From NCBI GenBank assembly GCA_001936135.1, contig CP012822.1:496001-560000 (forward strand): DNA of 64,000 bases. The letters are read 5' to 3'. Positions 1-10,281 of this stretch are shown here, piece by piece (position 1 is the stretch's first letter; each line of letters opens with the position of its first letter). The notes beneath the pieces were generated by a model that ran no database searches, was not told where the DNA came from, and saw nothing but the letters and a program-made list of their open reading frames with translations. The DNA comes from Saccharomycopsis fibuligera x Saccharomycopsis cf. fibuligera. Lineage: Eukaryota > Ascomycota > Saccharomycetes > Ascoideales > Saccharomycopsidaceae. The position numbers were made by a program, and so were the translations under genes.

Positions 1-2642
1 GGAGCAGAAATCGCAGTTTCCAATTTTGGCCTTTCTGATTTTTTGTCATTAGATTCCGATCTAGCAGCTCCATTGCTATTGTAATTGGAAGACGAGGCAG
101 CAGAAATTGAAGAGCTCTTTTTTGGCTCATTAGCAAACTTGATAGACGACGCCTTACGCGGGCCAGAGCCATAGTTATGGCCGCCACTTTGTTGTCTTGA
201 ACGTAAATTAAGTTCTGATGCTGGAATTCTTTTGTTGATATTTTTGGTATTGTTGCTGGTATTAATACTACTATTGCTAGAATCAGTGAGAAGCATTGAT
301 TTAAATTTGCGCGGTTGTAGTAATGCTGGGTCGCCTGTTATACTTCTCACTAATTCCGCCCCTTCCTTGTCTTCCGAAAAGTCCAAACTTTTCAACTTTC
401 TGGTAATGTACAATGACCCAGCAGAAACTAATTCCAACTGGTTCTTAAAATAATTTGGGTCAAATGATGCAGGCTTGCTAATGTCTTCCACGCTCTCTTG
501 TTCTAATTCAACGGGTATTTTCTTCAAGTTCTCAGTAAGTTTCTTTTCTTGTTTGCGAACAAAGTTGCTAATTTTCTCCTTAGTGGACAAGTCTGGCTCG
601 TTCTCATAATTCAAATCGTTGATCAAGGTCTTAAGACGTAGTAATTTTGGCCTCGAGTTGCTACCACGTTTCGATGATGAGTTTCTATTAAGGTGAGGAA
701 CATCATTTGCTGCAATGCTGTAATCGGTAGTTGAAACTTTATCAGCACCACGATGCCCTACTGGTCCGCTTCCACCACCATCACCGCCGGTGTCTTGCAA
801 TTCTGAGTCACTTTCTAATTCTGAATCAGATTCAGAGTCCGAACCTGATTCTGATGAAGCAGAATAATCACTATCATCGGACGCTTCGGAAAATTGGTCA
901 CCAGTGGTCAGTGAATTGACATCCAACGGTGTCCCTGAGCCAGTATTTGTGGAATTTGCTGACTCAAGAACAGAATCAAAAGTTGGAATTTCCAACGATG
1001 AAGAAGTTGCCGAGGCATTAGTATTGATGGTAGCATTAGGTAAGGATCCACGTCCAGAGCCACCGGAGAGTCCAGCTGTGCCGGCTGTTGCAATAGGCTC
1101 ACTATCATTATTGTCAGTAATATTAATATTAGAGATTGAAGGTGGGGCACTTTGATTTGGATCTCTAGCAGAAGCTCTCACACTATTATTTTCTAGATCT
1201 TGGCCCTCCCTCAACGAATCAGCTCGAGCAACAGGGAATAACTGTTTTGACAAATTATCAAATAGACGTTGCTCAAATGAGCCCATATTTAGTGCCGGGA
1301 CAATAATCACTGGAATAGTAAAGTTTTTCACTACCCGATCTGTCAATCTAGAAGATTTCCAGCTGCGCATTGGCGCAGAGTCTTCTCTTGGCTTGGCAGA
1401 GCACACTAAAAGAGATGGTGTGTAAAGAACATAAGAATCTTTTAAGACATCCTTAGTAGTGCCAATGGACAAGTCTATAGTGATTTTGATTATTAAATTT
1501 TGATCGGCAATGCTTAAAATATAGTTCATAATATTTTTAGCCTTTTGTCTGACATCTAAATCGTCAAGATTAGCAGGAAAACCTTCCTGAATATCTCTCA
1601 TATTAGATCTTGACCTCGAACGGCCAGAAGACCTGGACCTGGAAGAATAATCGTTTTGAAATCTATTAGTTCTTTGCGAAGGCACTGAAAGTTCAGTAGT
1701 GCTAGTGATAACATTATTATTGGTGCTATTACTATTATAATTGCTATAACTGGGACTTCGAGCTCCGTTTTTCAAATGTAGCTTATCAGCCAATTCGGGA
1801 AAAATGGAACAAACCACCACTATATGGTCACCATTAACAAGAAGTTGTCTAATTGCCCAATCCAACGCTACCCAAGTATGCAGTCTTCCGGAAATATAAA
1901 CAAGAACAGTTCTTCTAGGAAAAACGGGCAACAATTTGGCATCTGTATCTGCAGGGTTTCTGCGGTCGATATCGTTGAGATTATGATAAATCTTGTTGAA
2001 ATCCTTGTGCATTTTCGAATAACAACAAACCTGATTATGCATAGCAATGGCGTCCTCGCGTCTTTTCTTTTGGTCACTGAGATATTTGTTGTATTGAGCG
2101 TCAGTCAATGATGCTAGTTCCATCCTTGAGAGCTCTGGAGTTCGATCGTATAACTCCGAAACTTTTTTCCAGCCAAACGAGGATACGGAATTGCTGTCAA
2201 GCCCATAATACTCTGGATTTTCCTCCGGGTCCACCCCCGTGCTAGGAGAAACATTGATATTAACAGTATCAAACGAAACCCTAGACTGGTACGGCAGTTT
2301 CCGTTTACCTTCTGTATCTGAAGCAGTGTTGTTTAAGCTAAGCAGCGAAGTAAATGGCGTCAGCTTGGGACTCTGTACGTAAACGTTTCTGTAGATAGGC
2401 ACTTGTTTCTGCTTCTTAATCTTCTTCTGGCTATTGGCAGACAACATCTGGTCCAAAAGCGACCTTGTTTGCGATTGCACTGCGCTGCTGCTGCTGTCGC
2501 GGCTGGCTTGGGGACGCGAACTGTTGATGGTATTGCCGTTACCATTATGTTTGCTGTTGGAGCTTGGGCTGGCGCTGGCGCTTAAACTAGCGCTGGCGCT
2601 ATTATTTCCGCTCAAGGCGCTGCTGATGCTGGGGTAGGCCAT
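1..2642 (-). CDS. UspA-domain (universal stress protein-like) protein, C-terminus cut by window edge
   Basis: An open frame runs leftward from the ATG at 2642 to the window edge (880 full codons) with no stop. The first ~90 residues are Ser/Asn-rich and disordered. From about residue 240 there is a UspA-like alpha/beta nucleotide-binding fold: a hydrophobic beta1 strand (TVLVYISGR), then HTWVALDWAI, a second strand (HIVVVCSIFP), and after a disordered insert the strands ITIDLSIG and SLLVCSA, closing with TDRVVKNFTIPVIIVPA, which matches the usual family end (S-V-x-x-V-x-x-x-x-x-x-P-V-x-V-V). A long Ser/Asp-rich low-complexity tail follows. Fungal proteins with this domain embedded in long disordered flanks are widespread but poorly characterised; I give no gene name. 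The CTG codon at 1881-1883 (residue 254) falls in GR-x-HTWVALD, where a polar residue would be unsurprising. The gene is divergent from the GTPase gene starting at 2988. Confidence 0.75.
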   Translation of the reverse strand, partial: MAYPSISSALSGNNSASASLSASASPSSNSKHNGNGNTINSSRPQASRDSSSSAVQSQTRSLLDQMLSANSQKKIKKQKQVPIYRNVYVQSPKLTPFTSLLSLNNTASDTEGKRKLPYQSRVSFDTVNINVSPSTGVDPEENPEYYGLDSNSVSSFGWKKVSELYDRTPELSRMELASLTDAQYNKYLSDQKKRREDAIAMHNQVCCYSKMHKDFNKIYHNLNDIDRRNPADTDAKLLPVFPRRTVLVYISGRLHTWVALDWAIRQLLVNGDHIVVVCSIFPELADKLHLKNGARSPSYSNYNSNSTNNNVITSTTELSVPSQRTNRFQNDYSSRSRSSGRSRSRSNMRDIQEGFPANLDDLDVRQKAKNIMNYILSIADQNLIIKITIDLSIGTTKDVLKDSYVLYTPSLLVCSAKPREDSAPMRSWKSSRLTDRVVKNFTIPVIIVPALNMGSFEQRLFDNLSKQLFPVARADSLREGQDLENNSVRASARDPNQSAPPSISNINITDNNDSEPIATAGTAGLSGGSGRGSLPNATINTNASATSSSLEIPTFDSVLESANSTNTGSGTPLDVNSLTTGDQFSEASDDSDYSASSESGSDSESDSELESDSELQDTGGDGGGSGPVGHRGADKVSTTDYSIAANDVPHLNRNSSSKRGSNSRPKLLRLKTLINDLNYENEPDLSTKEKISNFVRKQEKKLTENLKKIPVELEQESVEDISKPASFDPNYFKNQLELVSAGSLYITRKLKSLDFSEDKEGAELVRSITGDPALLQPRKFKSMLLTDSSNSSINTSNNTKNINKRIPASELNLRSRQQSGGHNYGSGPRKASSIKFANEPKKSSSISAASSSNYNSNGAARSESNDKKSERPKLETAISA

Positions 2643-2987
2643 AAGAGAGGGGGAAAAAGAGAATGTGTGTGCGTGTGTTTGTATCAATGGTGGGCCTCTA
2701 GTTATCAGAGTCCACTTGAGTTGTGTCGAGTGCCAGGGCCCAATGGGATGATGCTGATACTAAAACAAGATGAAGAAGAAGAGAAAGAGAAAAAGAAGGA
2801 CAAAAATTACGACGCTTAGTTTGTTTTCAAATGACGCTTGCTGCTGGTTTTGGCAGGTGACCACAGCGACAGCCACGGCGCCGTGAAGACATCGCTGCTT
2901 CCAGAGACGACAAAAGTGGCAGCCGCGATGGCGATAACCATAGAAAGGGACAGTGTTATATGACGGCAAGAGATAAATACACTCACC
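2643..2987. promoter_or_regulatory. Bidirectional promoter between UspA-domain gene and Arf-like GTPase gene
   Basis: 345 bp between two divergent start codons. It contains a purine-rich stretch around 2765-2800 (GAAGAAGAGAAAGAG type) but no TATA element I would defend. No gene is visible. Confidence 0.5.
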
Positions 2988-4029
2988 ATGCGATGCTTGC
3001 CCTTCTTCCAGCCGCCCGTTCAGCTCCAGCTTGTGGTCTGCGGGCCTCTTAGCGCTGGTAAGTCGTCGTTCGTTAAAGTCATTGCCGGCGAGTCGTTTGC
3101 CAAAGACACTGTGCCCACAAATAAATACGCAAAGCTCCAGTTCCAGTTGGACTCCATCGCCGTCTCCTGGTAAGTCTTCTTCTATTACGTACTGTTATTT
3201 GTATAGAATCGTCAAACTAGTATATATTCTAACATCGACTAGCTACGATTTCAGCGGTCAGCTGCGATACCAGAGCCATTGGTTCAGCTTCTTTACCAAC
3301 AAAAAATACGACGCCATTCCCAATCGCATCCTAGTATACATCATTGATTACTCAGAACATCTCATAAAAGACGCTTATCCAGTATTATCAACTGCATTTC
3401 AACATCAAAAAATACAGTTAAAGAAACTCATCCTTCTCAGTCAGCATAAACAAACTCCATTATTGCTTATTGGCAACAAGTTGGACCTTATACCGCAACG
3501 GACAACGACAATAACATCGAGAAATGGCACCACTATAAGCACTGCCTTGTTAGCCGACACGGTCGCTGGAAACGGTTCTGGAAATAGCGGGGGACTCAGT
3601 GGGGGCCTCAGCGGTGGAATAAGTGGTGGTAATGGTACCGGTAGTATCAGTGGCAGCATCAGCGGTGCCTCGGCGGCGCTACTAAGCAAACAGACTATCA
3701 GAAGTTATTATACAGGGCATACCAGTTCCTCGCTGTTTTTCCCCGAAGCTTTTTCTCTTTATGATTTTGCTAGTGATTTTGATATACATGTCAAAGACGA
3801 AAACATCTACTTGAAGATTACCAAAGATGATTTCCTCGAGGACGAGAGTTTGCTTGAACTTTGTCAGGAATACGATTTCACTGCATCACGGTTCAAGTCA
3901 GTACAAGAAGTACCGAACAGTTACACTAAGATGCTTCTTTTGGAAAGAGATATGGGTGTGTTTTTGGCATCTTTAAAGACTGGTGAAGGGGTGCTGGAGA
4001 TTATCCAGTGGATTTTGTCTGGAAAATAA
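2988..4029 (+). CDS. Divergent Arf/Arl-family small GTPase (two exons)
   Basis: Spliced CDS: exon 1 2988-3169, exon 2 3243-4029, 322 residues. GTPase motifs are in order: P-loop GPLSAGKSS near the N-terminus; a Thr in DTVPT as likely switch I; G3 YDFSGQ created exactly across the splice junction; G4 NKLD; and a G5-like ASLKTGEG close to the C-terminus. The G3 pattern D-x-x-G-Q followed by R-[FY]-x-S-x-W is that of Arf/Arl proteins rather than Ras or Rab. A Gly/Ser-rich linker of about 40 residues (roughly residues 175-220) interrupts the region after G4, so the protein is longer than the usual ~180 residues. No N-terminal membrane segment is present, which argues against SRP receptor beta. 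The residue after SGQ is encoded by CTG. The exact orthologue is not clear to me; a role in membrane traffic is inferred from the family only. Confidence 0.75.
3170..3242 (+). other. Spliceosomal intron in the Arf-like GTPase gene (73 bp)
   Basis: The 5' splice site is GTAAGT at 3170; the branch-like ATTCTAAC is at 3226-3233, with the branch A 10 nt before the terminal CTAG at 3239-3242. Removing it joins TG to C to make Cys and restores the continuous G3 motif YDFSGQ. The alternative acceptor TTTCAG at 3254 keeps the frame but deletes YDFS of G3, so it is less likely. Confidence 0.85.
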
Positions 4030-4431
4030 TTGTATTCATTTATTTTAGGCGTGCTTAGTTATATACAGTTTAGGCTAAGCTCTTTTCTAACGACTCTTTT
4101 TTTTTTGTTTTCTACATCTACTGATTTCTGTTTGCTTTTTCTCTTCCTGCCATTGTTTCATTCAGTTTTGCCTGTGCATTAGTATTACATAAATCTTGGA
4201 ATAAATGAATTGATGACTTATAGATGAACAGTAACTTTCAACGGAATTTTTCAAGGGCTGTGCATATTATAGCCTTCCGGTATCGGTATCTTATGTATTT
4301 GAACGCTTGTTTAACTAACCACTAAACACCATATTCAGATGGCAAGTCTAGGCTGTATTTGTATAAATGATTTCAATGTCAATAACTGTTTCTGCATGCT
4401 ATGTTAACATTTGAGATGAGATCAAAAACGG

Positions 4432-4473
<42 letters not shown>

Positions 4474-4569
4474 TTACTTTTTTTTCGGGATTGAAATATT
4501 GAGTGGCTTTGGTTTGCAAGGGTAGTTGTAAACAGATTAAATCACCAACTATTAGACATTTCAGTAAAA
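4030..4569. other. Intergenic, GTPase 3' end to TRM13 promoter
   Basis: 540 bp without a credible gene. It holds a pure run of 35 T at 4434-4468, about 100 bp before the TRM13 ATG, a typical nucleosome-disfavouring promoter tract. GAGATGAG at 4413-4420, one base from the PAC motif, lies just upstream of the run. Confidence 0.6.
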
Positions 4570-6495
4570 ATGACAAATGAAATAAATCAGAAACATTTTG
4601 AGGATTGCCGGCAGCCCCAAAAAAACAGCAGCAGCCTGAATTTAACCCTCCAAAATGACCAAATTGCGACAGTTCTCAAACGCAAGTCTTTTGATCCAAA
4701 TGATAAAAATGAACCACAGAATATTAGCGCCTTTGAAAACAACGATGGCACGCCAAAAGCAGTAAAAAAAACTAAAAAGAATAAAAAATCCAAAGACAAA
4801 AGTGACAGCAATAACGAAAACAACAATAATGGACCAAAACTACAGTGCGAATTTTTTTTGAAGAAGAAAAACCGCAGATGTCGTATGATGAGAAAAGCCT
4901 CCCAGAAATACTGTGCTGAGCACTTAGTAGTCGAGCAACAGCCAGAAACCACTGATGAAAAAAACAATAATAATGACGGCCAGAAAGCCATAAAAAGTGA
5001 TAGCAATCTTGCTGTCAAAAGAGTGCCTTGTCCTGTGGATCCAAGTCATAGCGTTTGGGAGAAAAACTTGAAAGAGCATATTAATCGCTGCAATCGCGCC
5101 AAGAGTCAAAGAATTCCAGAATCTCAACCTTGGTTCATTAGAAACCTTAACGATTGTAGTAAGCAGGAAAAAGTTACTAAAAATACTCTGGATGACAATG
5201 TAAACAGTGAACAGCAGCACCAGCAGCAATCGAAGGCTGAAATCGACTATGCTTACTGGGTTCCAATTATTGAAAAAGCTTACCAGAATCTCATTTCTAC
5301 CCATTTACCACAATCCTCATCACCAACAAGCAGTATTGAGCTCAAACTTGATCAAAAAACTTTTAAGGACAATGACAGCATAAGTGATCGTTTGAGTCAA
5401 CTTACTAATCAAAAGCATATCATTCAACAATCTTCATTGATTGCACATTTGGACAGTCAGGGGTTATATGGCCCACAGTTCAACTATATAGAGTTTGGGT
5501 GCGGTAGGGCAGAATTGTCACGGTATTTGTCGAAGGCAATTGTATATGAAACGCTCAATAAGAATGCCCAGATTGCGCACGATAATACTGTTAATAGTGG
5601 AGCAAATGTGGAGATGCCTGGTTTTTTGCTAATTGATAGATCCCCAGTACGAATGAAAATGGATACGAAAATTGGCAAAGATTATGCTGATATTAAACAG
5701 TTCTTTGAAAAAAAAAGTAATAATAATGACGAAAATGAGCAAGCCACAGATGATAGTAATAGCGGGATCAATGGCAATAAGAAGATCACCAACGCCGATA
5801 ATGGCGAACCGCCATTTGCTCATCGCGTGAAAATTGATATCAAGGATCTTAATCTCGACTATTGTCTTCAACTCCCTGGATTCAACAAGCCAAGACCTCA
5901 AAACTTACCGAAAAAATTTGTGGGAATTTCTAAACATTTGTGCGGTTGCGCTACTGACCTTACTCTTCAGTGTATTTTCAACTCAGAAGTTCTTACCACT
6001 GGATTACAAGCTAGCCAAAATGAGGCAGTTAGCAAAGGAAAAAATACGCCAACATTTGATAGATTTGGAGGATTGATTGTCGCAATGTGTTGCCGCCACG
6101 TTTGCAACTATCCTCAATTTCTCCCAGCAGCAAAGCAGTTCCTTGCATCGGTATTTGAAATAGTAACTCCTTCTGAAAACAGCACACAGGATAAAGAACA
6201 TAACAGAAACTATGACGAAGAGAAGCTCAAGGCAATTTTCAACGTGATCACGAAAATGGTTTCTTGGGCCACTTGTGGACGCCGTGAAGGCATGCAAGAT
6301 AACGATATCAATAATCATGGGTCTGGTTTAACTGTGCTCCAAAGAGAACAGTTGGGGTTGAAGGCAAGACGACTCATAGACGAGAGTCGATTAGCGGCAA
6401 TTAGGGCGGCAGGCCTTAATGCTGAGATTTGTCATTATGTGGAAAAGGAGATCTCATTGGAAAATGTTTGTTTAATAGTAACACCAAAAAGGTAA
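4570..6495 (+). CDS. TRM13: tRNA 2'-O-methyltransferase Trm13
   Basis: 641 residues. Trm13 methylates the 2'-OH of nucleotide 4 in the acceptor stem of some tRNAs, using S-adenosylmethionine. The family architecture is complete: a Lys/Asn-rich disordered N-terminus (1-90); a CCCH-type zinc finger (CEFFLKKKNRRC...KYCAEH, about 93-118); a second, CHHC-like finger (CPVDPSH...HINRC, about 154-175); then the methyltransferase fold with SAM-binding motif FGCGRAELSRYL (about 307-318), GISKHLCGCATDLTL (about 456-470) and VAMCCRHVCNY near residue 510, all hallmarks of the family. It is longer than the ~480-residue S. cerevisiae protein because of Asn/Asp/Lys-rich inserts, for example about 378-408. 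CTG codons fall only in variable segments. It converges with TMA19. No other family combines these fingers with this methyltransferase. Confidence 0.95.
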   Translation: MTNEINQKHFEDCRQPQKNSSSLNLTLQNDQIATVLKRKSFDPNDKNEPQNISAFENNDGTPKAVKKTKKNKKSKDKSDSNNENNNNGPKLQCEFFLKKKNRRCRMMRKASQKYCAEHLVVEQQPETTDEKNNNNDGQKAIKSDSNLAVKRVPCPVDPSHSVWEKNLKEHINRCNRAKSQRIPESQPWFIRNLNDCSKQEKVTKNTLDDNVNSEQQHQQQSKAEIDYAYWVPIIEKAYQNLISTHLPQSSSPTSSIELKLDQKTFKDNDSISDRLSQLTNQKHIIQQSSLIAHLDSQGLYGPQFNYIEFGCGRAELSRYLSKAIVYETLNKNAQIAHDNTVNSGANVEMPGFLLIDRSPVRMKMDTKIGKDYADIKQFFEKKSNNNDENEQATDDSNSGINGNKKITNADNGEPPFAHRVKIDIKDLNLDYCLQLPGFNKPRPQNLPKKFVGISKHLCGCATDLTLQCIFNSEVLTTGLQASQNEAVSKGKNTPTFDRFGGLIVAMCCRHVCNYPQFLPAAKQFLASVFEIVTPSENSTQDKEHNRNYDEEKLKAIFNVITKMVSWATCGRREGMQDNDINNHGSGLTVLQREQLGLKARRLIDESRLAAIRAAGLNAEICHYVEKEISLENVCLIVTPKR

Positions 6496-6825
6496 TACTA
6501 GTTTCAACATTTTCAGCCATTGATGGCTGATTAGATTTCTACTTTCCATTTCAAGAAAACCGTAAAAGAACCCCGGATGAGAAATAAAGAGAGATATCGC
6601 TACAACACTCAAATACGTAGAAAAATTTTCGTAAGTTAAATCAATTTCGCACCTGTTTCCAACTTTGGGATTAGCAAACTAAAAGAGGAACAATAAAACT
6701 GCCATACACGCGGAGAAACCTATTTAAATAGATGAAAAAAACACAAGTAAATCAAGGAAAAATAAGGAAGGGCATAAAATGTAAAAAGTAAACATTTTTT
6801 TTGGTATTAACACAAAAAAAACTGC
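6496..6825. other. Convergent 3' intergenic region, TRM13 / TMA19
   Basis: 330 bp of AT-rich sequence between two converging stop codons, presumably both 3' UTRs and cleavage signals. No ORF or RNA gene is visible. Confidence 0.6.
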
Positions 6826-7610
6826 TTAGATTTTTTGTTCCCTGATACCGTGTTTCCAGATAACAACGTATGGGGTGACACCGTCTTCACGGTAGTTCAA
6901 CAAAACAACCATGGCATCTGGGTCCATAGATTCACCAGTGTAGAAGTCCCAGTCTTTGAAAGAACCAAGAACCTTCTTGACGTAAGCACTAGCACCTTTT
7001 TCGAAAACTGGGATTTGATCTGGATCGGTTTCAGCCAATTTAGCCTTGATAGACTTCATGTAACCTTTGATGTAGGTAACAAAAGACTTCTTGTCGAAAG
7101 CGGTTTGTTGCAATCTGAAAGAATAGACAACATTGTTGACGGTTTCCACACCTTCTTCCAAAGCTTCTTCAGCGTCTTCAGCAGATGGGTTAGCACCAAT
7201 GTCGACATCAGCACCTGGCTTGACGTTGATCATGGAGCAGTCGGCTTCGTAAACGACATCATCAACCAACTTTGGGTCGTAAGCGTCAGACAATAATTCG
7301 TCACCAGAGATAATATCCTAGAAAGTTTGTTAGTTAACATTTCTTTGCTTTTCTTTTCTTGAAAGCAATTTTCGTGCAAAAGCTGAGCATATCATAGCCG
7401 ACATAAAAAGCGATGAAACGTCCCATCAACAAGAAACACTCCATCAAACAAAGAAAGATTATCTTGTCTTAAAGAGTGTGTATCATTATTATTATTTTTT
7501 TGTGACAGGACCAATCAACAGCCGTTTGGAAAGTCTCATATGCAGAGTATTGTAATGCCCATGATATTCAGCTCATTCAATGAGGGCTAACGTACAGTAA
7601 AAATAATCAT
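6826..7610 (-). CDS. TMA19: Translationally controlled tumour protein homologue Tma19 (two exons)
   Basis: Spliced CDS on the minus strand: exon 1 7610-7596 (five codons, MIIFT), exon 2 7317-6826; 168 residues, the usual length for TCTP. The family N-terminus M-I-I-[YF]-x-D is restored only by splicing, since exon 2 begins DIISGDELLSDAY. The TCTP signature IGANPSAE is present, as is the second signature region around FYTGESMDPDAMVVLLNYR. The protein is an abundant cytoplasmic, ribosome-associated factor in yeast that moves to mitochondria under stress. Codon use is strongly biased (TTG for Leu, no CTG), as expected for high expression. An apparent intronless start at 7293 would lose eight conserved residues and is rejected. 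It is divergent from the gene at 9323 across a 1.7-kb gap. Confidence 0.95.
7318..7595 (-). other. TMA19 intron (278 bp) after a 15-nt first exon
   Basis: Minus-strand 5' splice site GTACGT (7595-7590); branch motif AACTAAC (plus-strand GTTAGTT at 7329-7335); acceptor CTAG ending at 7318. The intron lies after codon 5. Abundant translation-related genes of yeasts often carry one intron near the start codon. Confidence 0.9.
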
Positions 7611-9322
7611 TTTTGTAGATGTGCTGTTGTGATGTTGTTAGTTTGCTGCTTGAAACGTGGTTGTAAAGATAGGAAAAAATTTTTTTTACTTTTTTACTTT
7701 ATTAACTGTCTGAAAATTCTGTCTGGCTACAGGAGCAGAACGAGAGAAAAAAAATTTCCCTGGGCACAGTGCTCGCAACCCACCATGGTTGTCAAATTTG
7801 CTTTTTTTTTTTTTTTTGTGCTGCGCACTGATATTGAAACAACGTAAACAAACTGAACGATACCAGTTGAGGTTATTAGGATTGCCCGGCTGTCTGTAAC
7901 AGGATGCGCGAAACTGTAATATGATGCATGCGTCACATTCGCGACGTTTCTGAGCTATCACTGCTTGTACTACTCTTAGAAGACTGTAGTCAAGAATTAA
8001 GCAGCAGGAAGGATTTGGTACACGACCAACATCATTGTCTCGGAAAAGGATGTGTTGTCCTACAAGAACGAAACCACCGAGGTTTGAAGGATATTCGTGC
8101 GGCAAAAAACGCACTAGTAGAACTGGTTTGTTTACTAACCATACTTTGAAAATGTTTATTCACAAGAATGCAATAAACTGAGCGAGATTTGTAATAAGTT
8201 TAAAGCCTAGCTTGACATACTGGTTCGGCTTTTACATTGTTTCTACAATAGTGCCGCTAGCACTCTTAGCTGCGACTTCTCGCCGGTTGTGAAAAGGAAT
8301 AACCGGTGGAAAAATATGGACATGGCGTCGCTGCAGTCCGTTTAATTAATGCGATTCTATCCTTAGAAAAGAGCGTTTCCTGTCTGACAGAATATTTCGA
8401 TAAGGGCCTGTGTAAGACTTAGAAAACCCCATCCAGGTAAGCAACGTCTTCAAAGCTGTCGCCGATTTATAGTTCATCGCTTACATGCAGGTGTATGCAG
8501 CCTCCCCCAAGGAATCTTTTTGTTTTCCTTCAGCTCAACGGATCGAATATGGAGAAACCTGCCAGGCAGAGAGCCAATGAAGCAGGTTTTGGCAAATACA
8601 TGTGTACAGAGGCAAAGCTGACTTCGCTGAAGCCCATGGAGGGCTCTAGAAAATGTTGCCAGAGACCAGACCTCGAGAAAAAGGTTGGCGAAAGTTCAAC
8701 ATGAATCACATGAACTGGCTACCAGAATTTAACAACCGATACTCACAGCAGGGTAGAGTATTAGTGAAGCGAGTTTTTTTTTTTTTTTTTTCTTTTTTTT
8801 TTTTTTTTATTTTTTTTGCCAGTGAAGAAGAAACAAATTCACGCAATCTTCTGATTGTTCACACTCCTTGATGTTGTGATTGGTGTTGTAGTTCACAGGC
8901 GCGCGCTAGATCAGCGGCGAGGGTAACGGCCCAAAACGCAGCTCATCGACCGCTCCAACATAAATAAATAAACAGAGATCAGAACGACGTCAAACATAAA
9001 CAGACACTCTTTGCATCCCAGAGCGAGTGAGCTTCCTGTGAACGTTAACTTGAGCTGTCGTTTCTTCCAGCTGGTACTTGCTGCTTTTCTAGCCAGATTT
9101 CCAGCTAGCCAGCTCACGGGTTAATTTATCACCTGTGTATTTGACTTGAGGCCCATCAAGTATCAACACCGATGACAAATAGTTGAGCCTTTTTGCACAG
9201 CACAGGGCTATACAAAGCAGCAAAGCAACACACCATATTCCAAAGGCAAAACCCGAAAAAAATAAACAGCAGCATTTGTGGATCCAGGTATTCGCCAAAC
9301 ATATTTTTTTTAACCGTCGGTG
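7611..9322. other. Long intergenic region between divergent TMA19 and the 9323 gene
   Basis: 1.7 kb with no credible protein gene: open stretches on both strands are short, lack ATG starts at the right places and resemble nothing known. It contains T runs at 7802-7817 and 8774-8808 (the latter broken by one C), the second near the middle. CTCATCGA at 8942-8949 is one base off PAC. I looked for tRNA, 5S and snRNA signatures and saw none; a snoRNA or other unannotated RNA cannot be excluded by eye. Confidence 0.5.
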
Positions 9323-10207
9323 ATGCCTTTGCAAAGGAATGATAGTAGCGATATATGGTCCATCTCCAAATGCTCTAGATCTATAAGGCCACTAGAGTCT
9401 CGCATCAATGCATACAATTCACGCATCACCGCCTATCCACATATTGTCCAGACTCTGGCGTACAGCAAATATGAGCACGAGAAGTTTGCGGGTTCAGTTT
9501 TTGCAACTTCTGCGAGACAGACGACGACCAAGAGACACGTAGCACTACGACGACGGGCCAGGTCTGGAGCAAAATTGGCATGCGGAGATGAGGAGGCCAT
9601 TTATGACGCTGACGCGACGTTGGAATCAGTTAGCCATTTGATAACTCTTCAAGAAAAAGTGCGGAGTAGGCAGCGATCAGCGACTATGTTTTCAAGTACT
9701 TCAAACCCACCAAGTATTCCAAGCCCCTTCCATGAGAGTAGCGTTGATATTTCAGCAGGCGATGAGGACGCTTCAACTGAGGACAGCGAGGACGGTGACG
9801 AGGAGGAGGACGAAGAAGAGGAAGAAAATGATGACGAGGAATACATTGACGAAGACTACGCCAAGGAGAGAGCTCTGAGACTACTCGATTCTGCAAGAAT
9901 GGGTGGTGGTGTAAGCAGGACCTCCGGTAATGGCCGCGGTGGTGGGGCCCGTTTCGCTGCAGGAAGACAAGAGGCAGATTTTTCGTTGGAATCAGACTAC
10001 GAGTGGTATATGATGCAAAACGGGCTTTCCGAAGAGTCGTTTGAGTCGCTCGGGGAGATAGTCAGCGAGTTCAAGCTGCTAGTCTCGAAAATTGGTATAC
10101 TGCAGTGCCGTAAATTATCGGACTTTGCCAGCATCAAGATTGGCATTGCCATGATTTTAAACGAGAAAAATAAAAGCACAAGAAAGACCAGCGGTAGCGG
10201 GTATGGT

Positions 10208-10281
<74 letters not shown>

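Noticed and set aside
2988-4029. Identity as SRP receptor beta subunit
   Set aside because: No N-terminal membrane anchor, and the G3 is D-x-x-G-Q rather than D-x-P-G-H.
7686-8114. 142-codon minus-strand open frame upstream of TMA19
   Set aside because: It starts at GTG, has no internal ATG, and its Lys run comes from a poly-T tract. No family likeness.
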